DNA of 22,315 nucleotides from contig QNAR01000007.1 in the NCBI GenBank assembly GCA_003643975.1, forward strand, positions 1 through 22,315. The letters run 5' to 3'. How positions within the stretch are numbered: position 1 is the stretch's first letter; every line of letters starts with the position of its first letter. This DNA comes from Thermotogae bacterium (lineage in GTDB: Bacteria; Thermotogota; Thermotogae; Petrotogales; Kosmotogaceae). This document shows, in pieces, positions 14,994 through 20,846 of this stretch. Both the position numbers and the translations under genes were made by a program. The notes beneath the pieces were generated by a model, which was not told the DNA's origin, searched no databases, and saw only the letters and a program-made list of their open reading frames with translations.

Positions 14994-15448
14994 AGCGAAT
15001 ACTCGTTAGCGCCTGCCTTTTTGGAATAAATTGTACTTACAATGGTAAGAACAATCTCAATTATAGGATTTTTTCCTTAATGAATAATTTTTCTCTTATC
15101 CCTGTTTGTCCCGAGCAACTAGCAGGCTTGCCTACGCCCCGGCCAAGAGCAGAAATAACTGGCGGAAAAGGCTGGGCACCGGGTTCAAGAGTCGTAAATG
15201 AATTCGGGGTTGATGTAACAAGGGCTTTTGAAAGGGGAGCAGAAGAAACTTTGAAAATTGCAAGGCTCTTTGAAGTAGAGCTCGCAATTCTGAAAAGTAA
15301 AAGTCCTTCGTGTGGTACTCAGCATGTTTATGACGGCACGTTTAGCTCAATCCTCATTCCGGGTGTTGGAGTTACCGCCGCTCTTTTACGGGAAAATGGC
15401 ATAGAGGTTCTATCTGAGGACGAAATAGAGTATTTCATTGGATCCTGA
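14990..15448 (+). CDS. DUF523 family protein (TudS-like desulfidase group)
   Basis: 152 residues of the DUF523 family. Conserved marks are LVSACLFGINCTYNG at the N-terminus, PVCPEQLAGLPTPRPRAEI at 38-55, and LKSKSPSCGT at 101-110. Cys9, Cys40 and Cys108 are spaced like the three cluster-binding cysteines of TudS, a [4Fe-4S] thiouracil desulfidase that belongs to this family. A desulfuration role with nucleobase or thiolated tRNA products is therefore possible but not shown for this member. It overlaps the M23 gene by 4 bp. Confidence 0.85.
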   Translation: MKRILVSACLFGINCTYNGKNNLNYRIFSLMNNFSLIPVCPEQLAGLPTPRPRAEITGGKGWAPGSRVVNEFGVDVTRAFERGAEETLKIARLFEVELAILKSKSPSCGTQHVYDGTFSSILIPGVGVTAALLRENGIEVLSEDEIEYFIGS

Positions 15449-15457
15449 GGTGATGGA

Positions 15458-15925
15458 ATGCGCGCTAAAAAACGAAGCAAAGGAACCCTGAGTCTTGCGG
15501 AAGAGAAAAAACTGAAAACCAGGTATAAAAAGTTCAGTTACGCCGCATGGATAACTGGTTTTTCTTCATTGGGACTGTTGCTTTTTCAGAAATATGGAGA
15601 TACGCTTGCCTTTATGCATAGTGGGATGCTTTCTACCATGGTTGTTCTCTATTTTATTGGCTTTTGCATATCGCTATTCCTTTTCTTTCTTGCAGTTTCG
15701 TATTCTTTTTTGCAGGAGAAACGAAACTGGGTAATAGCAAACGCTTTGTTAATAGTAGTGGTTTTCGTGTCATTGTTCTGGTTTTCCACCGAAATACCCA
15801 TTGTGGATAAACATGGGACGCTGACAGAAATAACACCACAATTTCCAAGATACACAGCACTTGGAGCTGCTTTTGGCGGAATTTTTATTGGTATAATTGC
15901 CCTGTTTAAAAGAAGAGAAAATTGA
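15458..15925 (+). CDS. Small integral membrane protein of unknown function
   Basis: Not recognised. The 155 residues hold a basic N-terminus (MRAKKRSKG) and four predicted membrane segments near 28-43, 58-84, 90-110 and 132-150. The basic tail KRREN and the lysine-rich start argue for both ends in the cytoplasm. No catalytic motif or cysteine cluster is visible. TGAGGTGATGGA before ATG 15458 is a good ribosome binding site. It sits 9 bp after the DUF523 gene and is the last gene of the long operon. Its stop is 5 bp from the 3' end of the convergent SRP RNA gene. Confidence 0.75.
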   Translation: MRAKKRSKGTLSLAEEKKLKTRYKKFSYAAWITGFSSLGLLLFQKYGDTLAFMHSGMLSTMVVLYFIGFCISLFLFFLAVSYSFLQEKRNWVIANALLIVVVFVSLFWFSTEIPIVDKHGTLTEITPQFPRYTALGAAFGGIFIGIIALFKRREN

Positions 15926-15930
15926 AGAAA

Positions 15931-16198
15931 GCACCATGCATCCACCTTCGACTAACCACGACCGGACCGGTTACGCCCTCAGACTCAGGTTGAGCACTCC
16001 TGCGGCACACGGTAAGCCTGCTTATGGCTGCTTCCTTCCGGACCTGACCAGGTTCACAGGTTCCCGTTGCGCAGGACCCAACCCTCAACATCCTTCGACG
16101 CACCGTGTTCCGACCATGATAGCCTCTGGTGGCTTTCGGCCCCGCATATGGCGGATTTCGGGTACAGGGAACCGCCAGCTCCCCGCCTAGCATGGTGC
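15931..16198 (-). ncRNA. ffs: Signal recognition particle RNA, long (Alu-containing) bacterial form
   Basis: About 268 nt, transcribed leftwards. The S-domain apical hairpin with GGAA loop is seen as GGTCAGGTCCGGAAGGAAGC (minus strand, within 16026-16049), the near-universal Ffh-binding core. The Alu-domain region GGTTCCCTGTACCCGAAATC lies at 16150-16173. The ends are defined by GCACCATGC (16190-16198, 5' end) and its complement GCATGGTGC at the 3' end (15931-15939), which form the closing helix. Long SRP RNAs with an Alu domain are known in Firmicutes and Thermotogota. A T-rich stretch (TTTCTTCAATTTTC) follows and overlaps the end of the convergent membrane-protein gene. Small translated frames across this region are artefacts. 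Confidence 0.96.
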
Positions 16199-16204
16199 GG
16201 TTAC

Positions 16205-16233
16205 ATTATAACGCGATTTGCCTTCCACTTCAA
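16205..16233 (-). promoter_or_regulatory. Promoter of the SRP RNA gene
   Basis: TTGAAG (-35, 16228-16233), a 17-nt spacer and a perfect TATAAT (-10, 16205-16210) stand about 7 nt before the RNA 5' end. The -35 box begins 8 bp after the stop codon of the PurH-like gene on the same strand. Confidence 0.85.
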
Positions 16234-16240
16234 GAGGCAG

Positions 16241-17563
16241 CTATTTCAGAAAAGACCTAAGAATGATGTCGTTGTAATTCTTTTTAAGTCCGGGAACTAA
16301 AATGCCTCTAAAACCCATTGATTTCAATTTTGAGTATTCTTTCTCCATCGGATCTACATTCACAGCGAGAATGGAACCGGGATTGGGCTTTAAGCTTTCG
16401 ATTATTGGAATGAGTTCGTTGACAATTCCAGTGTTCAACACTCTGGCTTCTCCGTGATTGCATAATGCAGCGGAAACGGCAGGATTTATCATTACAGATG
16501 CAATTGCGAGTTTCTCATCTTTTGAGAAGCTCTGGAAATTCAATATTTTGCTAGGTTCTTTGATGAGATAATTCTCGCTACTGTGAAACTGTTCTTTCCC
16601 GGTATCAAGAACGGATTTATCGGGAATGGTAAAGATCTTTATATCGTTTTCATGCGCGAATCGTACTGCTTCTCCGTTAAAAACCCCACAAAAAGAGTTA
16701 ACCCCCAAAGCAAACAATTTTCTCATAATGGAGTAATCGATGGTGAAGCTGGAAGCGTACATCAACCCCTGACTGTTGTAATGTTTATCAATGTGATTAT
16801 TCATGGACACGTGGAGAATTTTGCCATTCGATAGGAAAGCTGCCACGTCACCGATTAGATCATAGAGCTTCATAAACGCAGCTGCGTTGTAAATATCTTC
16901 TGGTTCAATCCCCACCACTGGGTTTGCAAGGTGAACCTCATCGAGAAGACCGGGATAACCTTCGATTTTATACAAATAACTCCCGGATAACAGAGGAATC
17001 ACATATTGAAGAACGAGATATTCATATTTCTCGGATGCAAAAAACTGCGAAAATTCTTTATGAGCAGTGGAGATATATGAAGAAATACTGTATAGCCCCT
17101 TTAGAGCTAATCTTCTTCTTTTTTGAAGCAAGATATCACCACAGTAGGTTATGTTATCTATGGCATCATCGTAATCTTGTGGATCGGTTAAGAGAACAAT
17201 ATCCCGATAATTTTTTATGGAAGCGGAAATCAATGCCAGTCTACCGGTATCGATGCTTAAACCGCGTTCGTATTCTAAATCAAACCTGCTACTGAGATTT
17301 GTGACCACCATATCGAAGGTTTGCCCTTGTGTTTCAGCTTTGCTTTGACTCAACCGTAAAGCCATGAGGCATAGCAGTTCATCATCAGAATGTATTTCTT
17401 CAAAAAGATCTTTAATCTTCAAGGCGTTGATCCCGGATTCTATGAGGTAATCATAACTTATAGAATCGGCAACAATCTCAGCTCCATTGGCATCGAGAAA
17501 ACTGCAAAGCTCCAAAAGATTTTCACTATCATTGACAGCAATAAGAACTCTTTTTATGTTCAA
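16241..17563 (-). CDS. Divergent PurH-like protein, both active sites apparently eroded
   Basis: 440 residues, close to the short PurH type of Thermotogota. N-terminal MNIKRVLIAVNDSENLLELC resembles the IMP cyclohydrolase (MGS-like) start. SIDTGRLALISASIKN at 103-118 and LLTDPQDY at 124-131 match the PurH IDxGGxxLLRAAAKN and VxDPxDY stretch, and RRRLALKG at 149-156 matches the next helix. In the transformylase half, SAALCNHGEARVLNTGIVN (364-382) and GFRGILVPG (417-425) follow the family outline. However STGGT, GRVKTLHP, RYGENPHQ, KHxNPCG, GxGQxxR and the final RHFRH are not found, so catalysis of either purine step is doubtful. A TTG start at 17563 follows GGAGGTGA. Whether it is a reused regulator, a binding protein or a decaying paralogue is unknown. 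It is divergent from glnA. Confidence 0.7.
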   Translation of the reverse strand: MNIKRVLIAVNDSENLLELCSFLDANGAEIVADSISYDYLIESGINALKIKDLFEEIHSDDELLCLMALRLSQSKAETQGQTFDMVVTNLSSRFDLEYERGLSIDTGRLALISASIKNYRDIVLLTDPQDYDDAIDNITYCGDILLQKRRRLALKGLYSISSYISTAHKEFSQFFASEKYEYLVLQYVIPLLSGSYLYKIEGYPGLLDEVHLANPVVGIEPEDIYNAAAFMKLYDLIGDVAAFLSNGKILHVSMNNHIDKHYNSQGLMYASSFTIDYSIMRKLFALGVNSFCGVFNGEAVRFAHENDIKIFTIPDKSVLDTGKEQFHSSENYLIKEPSKILNFQSFSKDEKLAIASVMINPAVSAALCNHGEARVLNTGIVNELIPIIESLKPNPGSILAVNVDPMEKEYSKLKSMGFRGILVPGLKKNYNDIILRSFLK

Positions 17564-17602
17564 ATTTTCACCTCCAATCTTATTTTATCAGAAGAATTTT
17601 AT

Positions 17603-17632
17603 TTGCGTTTGAAGGCCGAAAAATAGTATGAT
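17603..17632 (+). promoter_or_regulatory. Weak candidate promoter for glnA
   Basis: TTGCGT (17603-17608), an 18-nt spacer and TATGAT (17627-17632) stand about 80 bp before the glnA start. Other poorer combinations exist, so the call is tentative. The 16-bp palindrome at 17640-17655 would lie right at the start site. Confidence 0.35.
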
Positions 17633-17639
17633 AAGAATC

Positions 17640-17655
17640 AAATGCAATTGCATTT
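17640..17655. promoter_or_regulatory. 16-bp perfect palindrome between the PurH-like gene and glnA (candidate operator)
   Basis: AAATGCAATTGCATTT is its own reverse complement over 16 bp. It lies in the 151-bp divergent gap, 60 bp before glnA and 77 bp before the PurH-like gene. It does not fit the GlnR box TGTNAN7TNACA as I know it. It may be the site of a dimeric regulator of one or both genes. Confidence 0.5.
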
Positions 17656-17714
17656 TATATTCCCAAAAGCCGATTTGTCTTAAGGATACCATCAGATGAA
17701 AAGGAGGAAAGCAG

Positions 17715-19040
17715 ATGGTAAAAAAAACACTGGATTTTGCCGAATCCGAAGAGGTTAAACTGGTACGCCTTCAAATAACGGATATCAATGGTACCTTAAA
17801 AAACGTTGAGCTTCCTGTCAAACGCCTGGAAGAGGCGTTGATAAAAGGTGTGATGTTTGACGGCTCTTCTATCGATGGCTTTGTTAGAATTGAAGAATCC
17901 GACATGTTGCTCTTTCCAGACCCTCGCACGGCTTCCCTTTTGCCATGGAAATCGGATTCTGAGAAGACAGTCAGGCTTATCTGCGATGTTATGCTTCCTG
18001 ACGGGACTCCCTTCGAGGGGGATCCCCGATACCGATTAAGAAGAGTCGTAGACAAGGCCAAATCGTTGGGCTTTGAAGCTTTTGCCGGGCCTGAGCCAGA
18101 GTTTTTCCTGATAAATCGCAAAACCAATGATACAAAAGAAAAGAAAATAGAACTGCTGGATCGTGGTAGTTATTTTGATATGCTGCCCGTAGATAATGGT
18201 GAAGAAACGAGAAAGAATATCGTAGTTGCGCTGGAAAAAATGGGATTTGAAGTAGAGGCAGCGCACCACGAAGTAGCTCCTTCACAGCATGAAGTGGATT
18301 TCCGTTACACGGACATATTGCAGACAGCGGATAATATACAAACATTCAAATGGGTTGTGAAAACAATCTCTATGCTTAACGGAATTCATGCAACTTTTAT
18401 GCCCAAACCCTTTGAAGGGATAAACGGCTCCGGCATGCACATACATCTCAGCCTCTTTTCTAAAGACAAAAACGCCTTCTATGATCCTGAAAAACCCTAC
18501 GAACTGAGCGATACTGCGATTTTCTTTATTGGTGGAATTTTAAAATACGCACCTGAAATCACCGCGATCACCAATCCAACAATCAACAGTTACAAACGAT
18601 TGGTACCAGGATATGAGGCCCCAGTAAATATCTCGTGGGCTCTTGGAAATCGAAGCGCGATGATAAGGGTTCCTTCAGTCAGGGAGCAAGCGACACGAAT
18701 CGAAATCAGAAACCCCGACCCAACATGTAATCCATACCTCGCTTTGGCTGTCGTACTCGCTGCGGGATTGAAAGGCATTGAAGAAAAAGTCTTACCTTCT
18801 AAGCCTGTTGATAAGAACATATTTGAACTGGGCAGCGGAGAAAAACTGAAGCATAAAATAAGATTTCTACCCCATGATCTAAAAGAAGCAACGGAAAAGG
18901 CTGAGAAAAGCAGGCTCGTTCAGGAGGTTCTTGGTGATCACATATTTGAAAAGTTCATTGAAACGAAAAAACTGGAATGGGCACGCTTTATGAGGAGCGT
19001 AACTGACTGGGAGTTGGCGGAGTATATAGACTTATATTGA
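17715..19040 (+). CDS. glnA: Glutamine synthetase type I (alpha subtype)
   Basis: Makes glutamine from glutamate, ammonia and ATP, the main ammonia-assimilation step and the source of nitrogen for GatCAB. The 441 residues carry GSI motifs in order: the DGSSIDGFVRIEESDM loop at 49-64, GPEPEFF at 125-131 (metal ligands), HHEVAPSQHE at 184-193, NGSGMHIHLS at 237-246, NPTINSYKRLVPGYEAP at 287-303 and NRSAMIRVP at 312-320. There is no 25-residue insertion of GSI-beta. The adenylylation Tyr of the KNLYDLP region is replaced by Phe370 (KNIFEL), so AMP-ylation control is not expected. Arg58 corresponds to the Arg used in Bacillus feedback inhibition. ATG 17715 follows AAGGAGG. Confidence 0.96.
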   Translation: MVKKTLDFAESEEVKLVRLQITDINGTLKNVELPVKRLEEALIKGVMFDGSSIDGFVRIEESDMLLFPDPRTASLLPWKSDSEKTVRLICDVMLPDGTPFEGDPRYRLRRVVDKAKSLGFEAFAGPEPEFFLINRKTNDTKEKKIELLDRGSYFDMLPVDNGEETRKNIVVALEKMGFEVEAAHHEVAPSQHEVDFRYTDILQTADNIQTFKWVVKTISMLNGIHATFMPKPFEGINGSGMHIHLSLFSKDKNAFYDPEKPYELSDTAIFFIGGILKYAPEITAITNPTINSYKRLVPGYEAPVNISWALGNRSAMIRVPSVREQATRIEIRNPDPTCNPYLALAVVLAAGLKGIEEKVLPSKPVDKNIFELGSGEKLKHKIRFLPHDLKEATEKAEKSRLVQEVLGDHIFEKFIETKKLEWARFMRSVTDWELAEYIDLY

Positions 19041-19052
19041 ATTTGAGAGGTT

Positions 19053-19070
19053 AAAAATCAGGATTTTTTT
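19053..19070 (+). terminator. Weak A/T-rich hairpin after glnA (possible terminator)
   Basis: AAAAAT and ATTTTT arms (19053-19058 and 19063-19068) enclose CAGG and run into a seven-T tract. The stem has little GC, so termination would be inefficient at high temperature. Confidence 0.3.
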
Positions 19071-19071
19071 A

Positions 19072-19088
19072 TGAAACATTATGTTTCA
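19072..19088. promoter_or_regulatory. 17-bp palindrome over the -35 region of the rpsF promoter (candidate operator)
   Basis: TGAAACAT and ATGTTTCA are perfect 8-bp arms about a single central T. The right arm covers the expected -35 position for the -10 at 19110. No following T-run exists, so it is not a classical terminator. A dimeric repressor or activator site is the simplest reading. Confidence 0.5.
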
Positions 19089-19106
19089 ACGAGTGGAGTT
19101 GTTATG

Positions 19107-19115
19107 TGATATAAT
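19107..19115 (+). promoter_or_regulatory. Extended -10 promoter of the rpsF-ssb-rpsR operon
   Basis: TGATATAAT is a perfect extended -10 (TG, one base, TATAAT at 19110-19115). The -35 region (around 19087) is poor, which an extended -10 tolerates. Start near 19122 leaves a leader of about 58 nt before rpsF. Confidence 0.7.
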
Positions 19116-19124
19116 GCTTTATCG

Positions 19125-19158
19125 TTATATCCCGCTTTGTCTAAGGACAAAGCCATAA
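19125..19158 (+). promoter_or_regulatory. rpsF leader hairpin, candidate S6:S18 autoregulatory element
   Basis: The leader holds a perfect 8-bp stem, GCTTTGTC (19134-19141) and GACAAAGC (19146-19153), with a TAAG loop. A 4-bp outer helix TTAT/ATAA (19125-19128 and 19155-19158) is separated from it by an internal loop with ATCCC on one side and C on the other, so a CCG stands at the stem base. The S6:S18 complex is known to bind leaders of rpsF mRNAs through a stem with a conserved CCG bulge, and both S6 and S18 are encoded by this operon. The match was made by eye. Confidence 0.55.
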
Positions 19159-19179
19159 GTCCATGGGAGGAGGTAAACA

Positions 19180-19638
19180 ATGTCAGAAAAAAGAATCTAC
19201 GAAACCATGTTCATCGTCTCGCCAGAACTCGATGAAGAGCAGAGAAATGCTCTTGCCGAAAAGGTAAAGAACTACATCGAAGAAAGAGTTGAGGGCGAGA
19301 TCGAGAAGTTCGACCGCTGGGGAATGCGGAAACTGGCTTATCGCGTAAGAAAAGGATTTACAGAAGGCGATTACACCCTTATCCTTTTCCGCGCCGACCC
19401 CGAGAAAGTCAATGTGTTGGAAAGACTTTTCAACATCACACCTGATATCTTCAGATGGCAAACCTTCAGGAGAGAAGATCTTGAAAAGGAAAACAAGAAG
19501 AAGGAAAAAGTAAAAGACAAAGAAGCCAATGAAGCTGAAGACATTGCCGAAACAGTTGCTGAAACACCTGTTGAGCCGGCTACTGAGGAATCCGATAACA
19601 CAGCAACGCCCGAGACTGAAAAAAAGGCGGAGGAGTAA
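19180..19638 (+). CDS. rpsF: 30S ribosomal protein S6 with an acidic/charged C-terminal tail
   Basis: Binds S18 on the 30S platform. Residues 1-97 form the S6 fold: YETMFIVSPELDEEQ at the N-terminus, the DRWGMRKLAYRVRKGFTEGDYTLILF strands (45-70), and NITPDIFRWQTFR (85-97). Residues 98-152 are an added low-complexity tail, first lysine- and glutamate-rich, then Glu/Thr/Ala/Pro repeats (ETPVEPATEE). Total length is 152, against the ~95-130 usual in S6. E. coli S6 carries poly-glutamate added after translation, so a gene-encoded acidic tail is comparable, but its role here is inference. ATG 19180 follows GGGAGGAGG. ssb starts 2 bp after its stop. Confidence 0.96.
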   Translation: MSEKRIYETMFIVSPELDEEQRNALAEKVKNYIEERVEGEIEKFDRWGMRKLAYRVRKGFTEGDYTLILFRADPEKVNVLERLFNITPDIFRWQTFRREDLEKENKKKEKVKDKEANEAEDIAETVAETPVEPATEESDNTATPETEKKAEE

Positions 19639-19640
19639 TC

Positions 19641-20093
19641 ATGTCTATCAGCTACAACAAGGTGGTTCTTGTTGGTCGTCTAACCAGGGATCCAGAAATC
19701 AAATTCAGTACCAGTGGAACACAGATTTCACTTTTTACCCTTGCCGTTGATCGACCGACAAGAAGCGGCTCAGATGACAGTAGCAACACTGACTTCATTA
19801 GAATAGTCAGTTTTGGAAAACTCGCTGAATTCGCTGGCAACTATTTGTCAAAAGGAAGACTGGTCTTGGTGGAGGGTTCACTTAGAATCAGGAAATGGAA
19901 AACAGCTGATGGAGACCCGCGCAGCACAGCAGAAATAGTGGCAAATGCAATAAGATTTCTCGAAACCAGGTCCCAGGTTGAAAGCTCACCTGAGGTTGTC
20001 AATGAACCTGAAAAAAAAGAGGATCTCAGCGATGATATAACCTTCTTTGGTAGCGAACCCACTGATACCAATGGTGATGATATCCCATTTTAA
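19641..20093 (+). CDS. ssb: Single-stranded DNA-binding protein
   Basis: Tetrameric OB-fold protein that coats single-stranded DNA in replication and repair. SYNKVVLVGRLTRDPEIKFS at 4-23 is the SSB start, the OB fold extends to about residue 107, and the linker is short and acidic. The protein ends in DDIPF, the conserved acidic tip that docks replication and repair partners. The 150 residues fit. AGGAGTAATC before ATG 19641 is a good ribosome binding site. The order rpsF-ssb-rpsR is common across bacteria. Confidence 0.97.
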   Translation: MSISYNKVVLVGRLTRDPEIKFSTSGTQISLFTLAVDRPTRSGSDDSSNTDFIRIVSFGKLAEFAGNYLSKGRLVLVEGSLRIRKWKTADGDPRSTAEIVANAIRFLETRSQVESSPEVVNEPEKKEDLSDDITFFGSEPTDTNGDDIPF

Positions 20094-20115
20094 TCAGAAA
20101 CGAGGAGGAATGAAT

Positions 20116-20343
20116 ATGAGAGAAAGAAGAAAAAGAAGGACAAAAAAGAAGTGCAGGCTTTGCGGAATGAAGGTTAACTACATTGACTATAAAAACACTT
20201 CCCTCTTGAGAGATTTCATGACAGACAAGGGAAAGATCATTCCCAAGAGAATAACTGGAAATTGTGCCAAACACCAGAGAATGGTCAAAACCGCAATAAA
20301 GCGCGCAAGACACATGGCACTGCTTCCATTTACCAAGGAATAA
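20116..20343 (+). CDS. rpsR: 30S ribosomal protein S18, zinc-binding (C+) type
   Basis: Partner of S6 on the 30S platform. The 75 residues begin with the basic RERRKRRTKKKCRLC and include the S18 core of IDYKNTSLLRDFMTDKGKIIPKRITG and AIKRARHMALLPFT. Cys13 and Cys16 (CRLC) with Cys50 and His53 (CAKH) form a complete zinc ribbon, so this is the C+ form and cells would need zinc for it. I take ATG 20116, which is 7 nt after AGGAGG. ATG 20110 in the same frame is too close to it. Confidence 0.95.
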   Translation: MRERRKRRTKKKCRLCGMKVNYIDYKNTSLLRDFMTDKGKIIPKRITGNCAKHQRMVKTAIKRARHMALLPFTKE

Positions 20344-20347
20344 AAAA

Positions 20348-20373
20348 GGGGAGGCCAAAAGCCTCCCTTTTTT
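20348..20373 (+). terminator. Terminator-like hairpin between rpsR and rplI
   Basis: GGGAGGC (20349-20355) and GCCTCCC (20361-20367) pair around CAAAA, and a run of six T follows. It starts 5 bp after the rpsR stop. If efficient it separates rpsF-ssb-rpsR from rplI and onwards. No promoter is obvious in the 16 bp before the rplI start, so readthrough or an internal promoter must serve rplI. Confidence 0.85.
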
Positions 20374-20389
20374 AACTGGGGGTGAAAGA

Positions 20390-20845
20390 GTGAAAGTCAT
20401 TCTTCTAAAAGACATTCCAAAACTTGGGAAAAAGGGTGAATTGAAAGAGGTTTCGAATGGTTATGGAAGGAATTTTCTTATTCCAAGGGGATTGGCTGTT
20501 GAAGCCACATCAAGTGAATTAGCCAAACTCCGCGCCCAACGTGAACAAAGAGAGAAACGTGAAGAGATGATTCGAAGAAAAAGTGAAGAATTGCTAAAGA
20601 AAATCGTCCAAAAGCATTTTAGACTGAAAGCTAAAGCAGGATCTTCAGGAAAGCTCTTTGGCGCCATAACCAGTAAAGACATTGCTGAACTGATCTCAAA
20701 AGAATTGAAGATTGAGTTTGACAAGAAGCACATTATACTCAGTGACAACATAAAAAAGTTGGGTGAATACGAAATTGAACTAAAACTTCCTGGAAATGTG
20801 AGGGGAAAGATCAAACTCTCAATAGAAGGGTCGGAGGAGGAATAA
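20390..20845 (+). CDS. rplI: 50S ribosomal protein L9
   Basis: Two-domain 50S protein that contacts 23S rRNA near L1. The N-terminal domain matches KVILLKDIPKLGKKGELKEVSNGYGRNFLIPRG (residues 2-34), followed by a long charged connecting helix (about 45-75), and a C-terminal rRNA-binding domain with LFGAITSKDIAELI. The 151 residues fit. The start is GTG 20390 after GGGGGTGA. rnz follows 1 bp after its TAA stop. Confidence 0.96.
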   Translation: MKVILLKDIPKLGKKGELKEVSNGYGRNFLIPRGLAVEATSSELAKLRAQREQREKREEMIRRKSEELLKKIVQKHFRLKAKAGSSGKLFGAITSKDIAELISKELKIEFDKKHIILSDNIKKLGEYEIELKLPGNVRGKIKLSIEGSEEE

Positions 20846-20846
20846 C

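Noticed and set aside
15897..16300. Three short open frames on both strands at 15897-16300
   Set aside because: They lie across the SRP RNA gene, whose base-paired structure and conserved core explain this sequence.
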